A stretch of 41,578 nt of DNA from Candidatus Rokuibacteriota bacterium (GTDB lineage Bacteria > Methylomirabilota > Methylomirabilia > Rokubacteriales > CSP1-6), in assembly GCA_003221655.1 (NCBI GenBank), contig QHSV01000252.1, positions 1 to 41,578 of the forward strand. Direction: 5' to 3'. Of the stretch, positions 34,906 through 41,578 are shown piece after piece (within the stretch, counting starts at the first letter, position 1; every line of letters starts with the position of its first letter). The position numbers and the translations under genes are program-made. The notes below the pieces were generated by a model. The model was not told the origin of the DNA, did no database searches, and saw nothing but the letters and a program-made list of their open reading frames with translations.

Positions 34906-36015
34906 TCAGTGGCGCGTCCACTCCTTCAGGAGCGTCTCGTCCATCTCCACGCCGAGCCCTGGGCCGTCGAGCGCCAGGATCGCGCCGTCGGCGTACTGCA
35001 CGGGCCGGCGCACCACGTCGCCCGTGAGGAGCAACGGGCCGAACAGCTCGCAGCCCCATGTCACCGGCGCCGCCGCCAGCGCCACCTGGAGGTACGCGGC
35101 GGTGCCGAGCGACGTCTCGATCATGCAGCCGACGTAACAGCCCATGCCGGCCGCTTCGGCGATGCGCGCGATGGCCATGGTGCCGAGAATGCCGGCCGAC
35201 TTCGTGAGCTTGAGGGCGAGGATACTCACGCCGCCCAGGCGCGCGATGGCGAGCGCGTCGTGGAGCGAGCAGCAGGATTCGTCGGCCATGACCGGCACCC
35301 TCACGGCTCGCGCGATCTCGGCCAGGCCCTCTCGATCCCAGCGCGCCACCGGTTGCTCGACGAAGTCCAGGGCGTAGGGCTCGAGCGCGCGGATGGCCTG
35401 GAGCGCCGTGGCTCGGTCCCAGCCCTGGTTGGCGTCGACGCGGAGGGAGACGTCGGGGCCGACGGCCTCGCGCAGTCGCCCGACTCGCGCGACGTCGCGG
35501 GCGACCGGATGCGCGCCCGTCTTGATCTTGAAGATGCGATGGCCGAGCGCGATTTTCTCGCGCGCCTCCGCGACCTCGGCCTCCGCGCTCTCGACGGCGA
35601 GCGACCACGAGAGCGGCACGCTCTCGCGCATGCGGCCGCCGAGCAGGCGGTGCACGGGAACGCCGAGGGCCTTGCCATTGAGATCCCAGAGCGCCATCTC
35701 GACGGCGGCGCGCGCGAAGGGATTGCCCTGTACTCGCCGCGCCATCTCGCGGCTCAGCGCCTCGATCCGGGTGGCGTCGCGGCCGGCGAGCCACGGCGCG
35801 ATGTAGCGCTCGATCGTGACCGCGACCGACTCCGACGACTCTTCGCTCCACGTCGGCCCGCCGAGGCACGCGGCCTCTCCCCAGCCCGTGAGGCCGTCCG
35901 CCGTCTCGACGCGCACGAAGGCGAAATTCACCGCCGCGAGCGTCGTGAAGGACATCTTGTGCGGGCGTTTCACGGGGATGTCGGCGAGGGTCACGCGGAC
36001 GTCGGCGATCTTCAC
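34906..36015 (-). CDS. Enolase-superfamily (mandelate racemase/muconate-lactonizing-like) enzyme
   Basis: RIFKIKTGAHP (KxK), SLRVDANQGWD, DFVEQPV, PVMADESC, ALKLTKSAG. Confidence 0.9.
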   Translation of the reverse strand: MKIADVRVTLADIPVKRPHKMSFTTLAAVNFAFVRVETADGLTGWGEAACLGGPTWSEESSESVAVTIERYIAPWLAGRDATRIEALSREMARRVQGNPFARAAVEMALWDLNGKALGVPVHRLLGGRMRESVPLSWSLAVESAEAEVAEAREKIALGHRIFKIKTGAHPVARDVARVGRLREAVGPDVSLRVDANQGWDRATALQAIRALEPYALDFVEQPVARWDREGLAEIARAVRVPVMADESCCSLHDALAIARLGGVSILALKLTKSAGILGTMAIARIAEAAGMGCYVGCMIETSLGTAAYLQVALAAAPVTWGCELFGPLLLTGDVVRRPVQYADGAILALDGPGLGVEMDETLLKEWTRH

Positions 36016-36019
36016 CGGG

Positions 36020-37180
36020 TCACTCGGCGTCGGCGGTCGCTTCGTGGGCCGCCCCCGGACGGTCGAACCGGCTCGGATCGAACAGCGAGAGGTCGAGGGA
36101 AGGCTTGCCGTCCAGGATCCATTCCGCCACATAGCGGCCAGTGGCGGGCGAGTGCTGGAAGCCGTGGCCGCCGAATCCGACGGCCAGGAAGAAGCCCTCG
36201 ACACCCGGCGCCCACCCGATGATGGCGTGGTCGTCCGGCGTGAGCGGTCTGAGACCGGCCCAGCCGCCGGCGATGCGCGCGTCGCCGATGATCGGCAAAC
36301 GCAGGATCGCCTTCTGCACCGCCTCCTCCACCTTGCCCCAGTCCATCGGCACGTCGAAGTCCTCGCCGATGTCCTCGACGTCCCCCGGGCTCAGCAGCAC
36401 CTGCTCCAGCTCCTTCCTGAAGTAGAAGCCGCTGGTGACGTCGGTCGTCAGCGGCACGGGACCGGGAATCGCCGGGAACGGCTCGGTGAAGAAGATGTGC
36501 CGGCGTCTGGGGTGCACGGGCAGCTCGACGCCTGCCAGCCGCGCGACGCGCGCGGCGGACGGCCCGGCGGCGTTGATCACCAGGGGCGAAGCGATCGCTC
36601 CGGCCGAGGTCGTCACCCCGCTGGCCCGCCCCTGCGCCCGCTCGAGCGACGTGACGCGTACGCCCTCGACGATTTTCACGCCCAGCTCACGCGCGCGACG
36701 GGCAAAGCCGGCGGTGACCTCGGCCGGACCCGCGAGCCCGTCTCCGGGCCCCCACACCGCGGCGATGAGATCGTCCACCCGAAGGGCGGGCACGAGCTTC
36801 CGAGCATCGTCGGGCGTGATCACGCGCACGTCGGCCCCGAGCTTGCGCTGGAGCGCGATTCGCGTTTCGAATCCGCGGAGCTGCTTGGCGTCGGAGATGA
36901 GGAAGAGATAGCCGATCTTCTTGTAGCCGGGGTCGACGCCGAACTCGTCCTGGAAGCGCTCGAACACTCGGATCGCTTCCAGCGAGAAGCGGATCTCGGT
37001 CTCGGTGGGAAACTGGACGCGGATGCCGCCCGCCGCCTTGCTCGTGGTCCCCGAGCCGACCGTTTCGCGCTCCACCACGACGACGTCTGCGAGACCGCGC
37101 CGCGCGAGATGGTAGGCGATGCTGCAGCCGACGACACCGCCACCGATCACCACCGCGCTCGCTGTTCTCGGTAGGTCCAT
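36020..37180 (-). CDS. FAD-dependent oxidoreductase, DAO/sarcosine-oxidase beta-like
   Basis: ASAVVIGGGVVGCSIAYHLARRGLADVVVVERE dinucleotide-binding motif; GGWAGLRPLTPDDHAIIGWAPGVEGFFLAVGFGGHGFQHSPATGR. Confidence 0.92.
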   Translation of the reverse strand: MDLPRTASAVVIGGGVVGCSIAYHLARRGLADVVVVERETVGSGTTSKAAGGIRVQFPTETEIRFSLEAIRVFERFQDEFGVDPGYKKIGYLFLISDAKQLRGFETRIALQRKLGADVRVITPDDARKLVPALRVDDLIAAVWGPGDGLAGPAEVTAGFARRARELGVKIVEGVRVTSLERAQGRASGVTTSAGAIASPLVINAAGPSAARVARLAGVELPVHPRRRHIFFTEPFPAIPGPVPLTTDVTSGFYFRKELEQVLLSPGDVEDIGEDFDVPMDWGKVEEAVQKAILRLPIIGDARIAGGWAGLRPLTPDDHAIIGWAPGVEGFFLAVGFGGHGFQHSPATGRYVAEWILDGKPSLDLSLFDPSRFDRPGAAHEATADAE

Positions 37181-37270
37181 GGGGTCCTGGTGTCCCGTGC
37201 CGGGACGAGGAGCCCGATTGTACCGCGACTCGAGGGGACTCCGGGACAGGCAGCCGGGTGACCCGACGAT

Positions 37271-39193
37271 CTACGCTTTGGCGCCCGTCGTCTTCGTCGC
37301 CGCCACCACCTTCGCCGGCGTGAACGGGACACTGCGCAGCCGGACGCCGATGGCGTCGAAGACGGCGTTGGAGATGGCCGGGGCCGGCAACACGGCGCTC
37401 GGCTCGCCCACGCCCCAGGGCGGGTCGTTGGGCCGGTTGATCAGCTCCATGTGGACCTCGGGCACCTCGGGAAACCGTAAGATCGGATAGCTCGCCCAGT
37501 CGACGCTCGTCACCCGCGAGCGGTTCCACTTCAGCTCTTCCTTGAGCGTCCGCGAGATCGTCTGGATGACGTTGCCCTCGATCTGGGCGCGCACGCCGTC
37601 GGGGTTGATGATCTGCCCGCAGTCGTGCGAGACGAAGAAGCGCGTGCACCGGATCGCCCCCGTCTGCCGGTGGACCTCGACCTCCGCCACGCCGGCGCAG
37701 TAGGTGCGGGCGTTCTCGTACTTGACGTAGGCGAAGCCGCGCCCGCGGGCGATCGGAGCGGACTGGTCGCGCCGCGGCGAGGGCCGCGTCTCCCACTTGG
37801 CCAGGTTGGCCGCTGCACGCAGCACGGCGATGCCGCGCGGATCGCTGAGATAGCGTAGCCGGTACTCGACCGGGTCGACGCCGGCTGCCGCTGCGCACTC
37901 GTCGATGAACACCTCGTTGGCGTACGGTTGATGGCCTCCGTCTGCGGTATTCCGGCGTGCGTCGCCGCCAGCGTGCGGGGCCACTCCGTGATGTCCGCTT
38001 TTGGCACCCACAGCTCTGAGTCCCACCCGACGATGTTGCCCTGGGCGTCCAGCCCCGCCGAGATCTCGACGAGCGTGGGCGGGCCCTTCGGATCCCAGCC
38101 GTGCTCGTCCTCACGCATCCACTGCACGCGCACGGGCTTGCCGATCAGCTTGGCGATGAGCGCGGCGTCGCACGTCGCGTCCTCGTGACCGTTCCGGCCA
38201 TAGCAGCCGGCGCCGTCGAGGTACTGGATGTGGACGTCCTTGGAATCCATCTGGAGGGTGGCCGCGACCTCGCGGCGCAGCCAGTGCGGCGCCTGCGAGG
38301 GCGACCAGATCTCGGCGCGGCCGTCTTTCACGTCGGCCACGGCGCAGGCCGGGCCCATCGATCCGTGGGTATGGATGGCGAAGTCATAGGTGGCCTTGAG
38401 CGTCTTCGTGGCGCTGGCCATCGCCGCCTTCGGGTCGCCCTGGTTCACGGCGACGTCGTCCTTCGCGACCTTCGTGGCGCGCACGTGCTCCCAGAGCTTC
38501 GACATCTCCGGGAGCCCGTCCCACGAAGACCAGGTAGCCTTGAGCTGCTTGGCCGCCGTCACGGCGGCCCACTCGCTCTCGGCGAACCTTCGTGACGACA
38601 TCGGGCCGCGGCACCGACTGACCGACGACGGTGTGTTCGCTCGGTCTCTTCAGCGGCGCGGCCGGGTCGAGCTTCAGGTTGAAGGACTGGTCACCGATCA
38701 GCTCGGCGTAGGAGACGCGCCGGCTGGGCTCGGCCCGGACGAAGATGACCCCGTCCTTCACGGCGAGGTCCGCCGAGGGCGAGCCGAGGCGCTGCGCGGC
38801 CATCTGGATCAGCGCCTGACGCGCGGTGGCTGCGGCTTGCCGGAGCTGAACCCCGCCGATCTGGACGGAAAGGCTCCCCCACGTCGGCCCCTGGTCGGGC
38901 GTGAGCGCCGTGTCGCCTTCGATCAGCTTCACTTTGGCGAGCGCGACGTCCAGCTCCTCGGCCACCATCTGGGGCAAGGCGATGCGGATGCCCGTCCCGA
39001 TGTCCACCTTGCCCGTGTACATCGTGACCGCGCCGTCCTTTCCGACGGCGAGGAAGGAATCGACCTGGTCGAGCGCTAGCGGCTTCGTGGCCCCGGGGGT
39101 CTGGGCGAGAGCGCCGGGCGCCAGGCCGAACGAGACCACCAGCGCCCCGGCGCCGAGCAGAAACTCGCGGCGGGTCGTCTCGATCGTCGCCAT
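37271..39193 (-). pseudogene. Isoquinoline 1-oxidoreductase beta-type molybdenum hydroxylase large subunit, broken into three frames
   Basis: TAT-like start RREFLLGAGALVVSFGLAPGALA; MYTGKVDIGTGIRIALPQMVAEELD; pieces 39193->~38595, ~38595->~37935, ~37935->37271 in different frames, totalling about 640 codons. Confidence 0.85.
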
Positions 39194-39194
39194 G

Positions 39195-39665
39195 TCAGGC
39201 CCCCTTGCCCATCAGCGCCGCGGCGCGCTTCACGGCGGCGATGATGCGCTGGTGCGTGCCGCAGCGGCAGAGATTGTTCTGGAGCGCCTGACGAATCTCC
39301 CGCTCGGAAGGATTGCTCTGCCGGGCCGCGAGGAAGGCGGTCGTCTGGATCACCATGCCGTTGATGCAGTACCCGCACTGGGCTGCCTGCTCCTCGATAA
39401 AGGCTTGCTGCACGGGGTGGGGCTTCTGCGGCGTCCCCAGGCCCTCGAGCGTCACGATCTTGCCGGGCCCGACTTTGCCGACGGCGTGGGTGCACGAGCG
39501 GACGGCCTTGCCGTCGATCAGGACACTGCACGATCCGCACTGCGCCAGCCCGCACCCGAACTTCGGGCCGTGCAGCCCGAGGTTGTCGCGAAGCACGTAG
39601 AGCAGCGGAGTGTCGGGCTCGACATCGACCTGGTGGGGCTTGCCGTTGACGTTGAGCGTTGCCAT
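39195..39665 (-). CDS. (2Fe-2S)-binding small subunit of molybdenum hydroxylase
   Basis: GPKFGCGLAQCGSCSVLIDGKAVRSC and QCGYCINGMVIQTTAFL ... NLCRCGTHQRI. Confidence 0.93.
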   Translation of the reverse strand: MATLNVNGKPHQVDVEPDTPLLYVLRDNLGLHGPKFGCGLAQCGSCSVLIDGKAVRSCTHAVGKVGPGKIVTLEGLGTPQKPHPVQQAFIEEQAAQCGYCINGMVIQTTAFLAARQSNPSEREIRQALQNNLCRCGTHQRIIAAVKRAAALMGKGA

Positions 39666-39745
39666 ACGCCCTCCCTCTGGAATTTGCTGGGGGCGGACTC
39701 CGCACGGCTGATGGCGGGGACTCTAGGCCGGCCTCACCCGTGAAG

Positions 39746-40147
39746 TCAAGGTGCTGAGCCCCCGCGAAGGCGCGTGATCAGCTCGCGGTCGGCCGGCGGG
39801 AAGTCGAAATCGCCGAGACGCTCGGGCGCGACCCAGGCCATGGTCTGCGCCTCGCGAGGCTCGATCGTCCCCGACTCGAGCCGGCAACGATAGAAATGGA
39901 TCACGACCGTCCGGTCGGGATACTCCCACTGGACGGTGTCGACCTTCTCGCCGACGACGAAGCGCGCCGACAGCTCCTCGGTCAGCTCGCGCCGGAGGGC
40001 CGTCTCCAGCGACTCTCCGGACTCGCGCTTGCCTCCCGGAAACTCCCAGAGGCCCGCGAGGTGCGACCCGCTGCGGCGCTGGGTGATCAGGTAGTGGCCC
40101 GTGTCGTCCCGCACCAGGGCCGCCACGACCTCGACGACGCTAGGCAA
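39746..40147 (-). CDS. NUDIX hydrolase, MutT-like
   Basis: Nudix box GGKRESGESLETALRRELTEEL; TTG start overlapping mutY stop. Confidence 0.9.
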   Translation of the reverse strand: MPSVVEVVAALVRDDTGHYLITQRRSGSHLAGLWEFPGGKRESGESLETALRRELTEELSARFVVGEKVDTVQWEYPDRTVVIHFYRCRLESGTIEPREAQTMAWVAPERLGDFDFPPADRELITRLRGGSAP

Positions 40148-40799
40148 GCCCGTAGCTGGCGCAGAAGCGCTTCATGGGGCAGGGGGCACAGCGGGGCTTG
40201 CGCGGCGTGCACCACGTCGCGCCGAAATCCATGAGCGCCTGGTTGAAGTCGTAGCCACGCCCGCGCGGGACGAGCGCCGCGGCGAGGTCCCAGAGCGCCT
40301 TGTCCCCGCGGAGGCGCGCGAGGCGGCGCGGGCCCAGGAACACGCGGCCCAGCACGCGCCGCACGTTGGTGTCGAGGACCGCGGTGTCCTGGCCGTAGGC
40401 GAACGAGAGGATCGCGCCGGCCGTGTAGCGCCCGACGCCGGGGAGCTGCCGCAGCGCGTCCTCGCGATCGGGCAGGCGGCCGCCGTAGCAGGCGACGGTT
40501 TCGCGCGCGATCGCGTGGAGGCGAATCGGACGGATGTTGTAGCCGAGCGGGTACCAGAGGCGCCGCACGGCGCCGACGCGCGCCGCGGCGAGACGCTCGA
40601 GGGTTGGATAATGGCGCAGGAACTCGCGGTACTTCGGCACGACCCGGTCGACCTGCGTTTGCTGGAGCATGATCTCTGACACCAGCACGTGATACGGGTG
40701 CCGGGTCCGTCGCCATGGTAAATCGCGACCGTGCTCGGCGTACCACGCGAGCAGATGCCTCTGGAAACGGAGGATCGTCCGGCGCGGCGGCGGTCGCAC
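40140..40799 (-). CDS. mutY: A/G-specific adenine glycosylase lacking a fused C-terminal domain
   Basis: EIMLQQTQVDRVVPKYREFL, LPGVGRYTAGAILSFAYGQDTAVLDTNVRRVLGR, Fe-S CTPRKPRCAPCPMKRFC; GTG start. Confidence 0.92.
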   Translation of the reverse strand: MRPPPRRTILRFQRHLLAWYAEHGRDLPWRRTRHPYHVLVSEIMLQQTQVDRVVPKYREFLRHYPTLERLAAARVGAVRRLWYPLGYNIRPIRLHAIARETVACYGGRLPDREDALRQLPGVGRYTAGAILSFAYGQDTAVLDTNVRRVLGRVFLGPRRLARLRGDKALWDLAAALVPRGRGYDFNQALMDFGATWCTPRKPRCAPCPMKRFCASYGLA

Positions 40800-40880
40800 G
40801 GCGCGCAGTCTAGCACGGCGCCTACGCGCCGGACGCAGCACCGGTCCCTGGGGCCACGGCGCGTCATGTAGAATGGCGGC

Positions 40881-41578
40881 ATGGCGAGTCACCTGCCGCT
40901 CCACGAGCGTCACGTCGCCGCGGGCGCGAAGTTCGCGAACGTCTCTGACTGGGAGTTGCCCGTCGCGTACGGAAACCCGGCCGAGGAGTACGCACTCGTG
41001 CGCCGCGGGGTAGGGCTCCTCGATCGTGGCGACTTCGGATTGCTCGAGCTGACCGGACGCGATCGCGGGGCGTTCCTCCACGCTCTCGTGAGCAACGAGG
41101 TCAAAGCGCTCGGGCCGGGACAGGGGTGCGCGACGACCTTGCTCGACGTCCACGGCAAGGTGCAGGTCGTCCTTTTCGTCTGGGTCGTCGACGATCGGAT
41201 CCTGGTCGTGACGCCGCCGGCCATGGCGCAGAAGATCGCCGAGGCGCTCGATCAGTATCTGTTTTCCGAGAAGGTGGCGATCCGCGACGTCTCCGGCGAG
41301 ACGGCGCTCTTCGTACTCGCCGGACCGAAGGCGCCGGAGACGAGCGAGCGGCTGACGGGCGCGCGTCCACCGGAGAGCCAGTGGTCGCACGCGGCCGGCA
41401 AGCTCGGCGACACCCCGGTGCGGCTCGTGAGCGGTGGCCGGGAGACGGGTGAAGCCGAGGTGTGGATCGCAGGCCCGGCGAGCGAGGCGCCGAGAATGTG
41501 GGATGCGCTTGTCGGCGCCGGCACGCGGCCGGTCGGGCTCGTGGCCTTCGACGCTCTCAGGATCGAGGCGGGGACGCC
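40881..41578 (+). CDS. YgfZ/GcvT-like folate-binding protein (3' truncated by window edge)
   Basis: VRRGVGLLDRGDFGLLELTGRDRGAFLHALVSNEVKALGPGQGCATTLLDVHGKVQ. Confidence 0.88.
   Translation, partial: MASHLPLHERHVAAGAKFANVSDWELPVAYGNPAEEYALVRRGVGLLDRGDFGLLELTGRDRGAFLHALVSNEVKALGPGQGCATTLLDVHGKVQVVLFVWVVDDRILVVTPPAMAQKIAEALDQYLFSEKVAIRDVSGETALFVLAGPKAPETSERLTGARPPESQWSHAAGKLGDTPVRLVSGGRETGEAEVWIAGPASEAPRMWDALVGAGTRPVGLVAFDALRIEAGT

Noticed and set aside
1-41578. CRISPR arrays, rRNA/tRNA genes, integrases or transposases
   Set aside because: No regularly spaced direct repeats, no recognisable RNA genes and no recombinase motifs were seen by eye; a tRNAscan/Infernal run would be needed to exclude RNAs formally.

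Overview
High-GC bacterial chromosome window, probably metagenome-derived. The gene families resemble Candidatus Rokubacteria/Methylomirabilota, but that is inference from gene style only. The window is densely coding and mostly catabolic/transport: tandem ArsA/Get3-type ATPases with small membrane proteins; core-MetE; MaoC; IlvD; QueG; two molybdenum hydroxylases; a tripartite tricarboxylate transporter; a peptide deformylase / ferritin-like / SirB1 / M48 cluster; a UbiD plus acyl-CoA ligase pair; TerC; a TPP enzyme; an amidohydrolase; a branched-chain amino-acid ABC transporter in two convergent halves; PssA; an enolase-superfamily enzyme; a DAO-type oxidoreductase; MutY/MutT; and a YgfZ/GcvT-like protein. 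Most notable observations: (1) the ORF track splits one gene at 34340-34858 at a UGA that is in frame and reads G-D-U-G-S-C, with a SECIS-like hairpin directly downstream, so this is very probably a UGSC-family selenoprotein; (2) two inverted ~243-bp copies of a long-hairpin repeat whose arms show a paired compensatory base change, one copy cutting off the 5' part of tctB; (3) an unusual number of deletion-like junctions (ArsA1/ArsA2, MaoC/IlvD, acyl-CoA ligase, Mo-hydroxylase, livM/livH), which are either real genome decay or assembly artefacts; (4) a 31-codon membrane sORF immediately upstream of terC. All calls come from reading the sequence and supplied translations; no searches were run.
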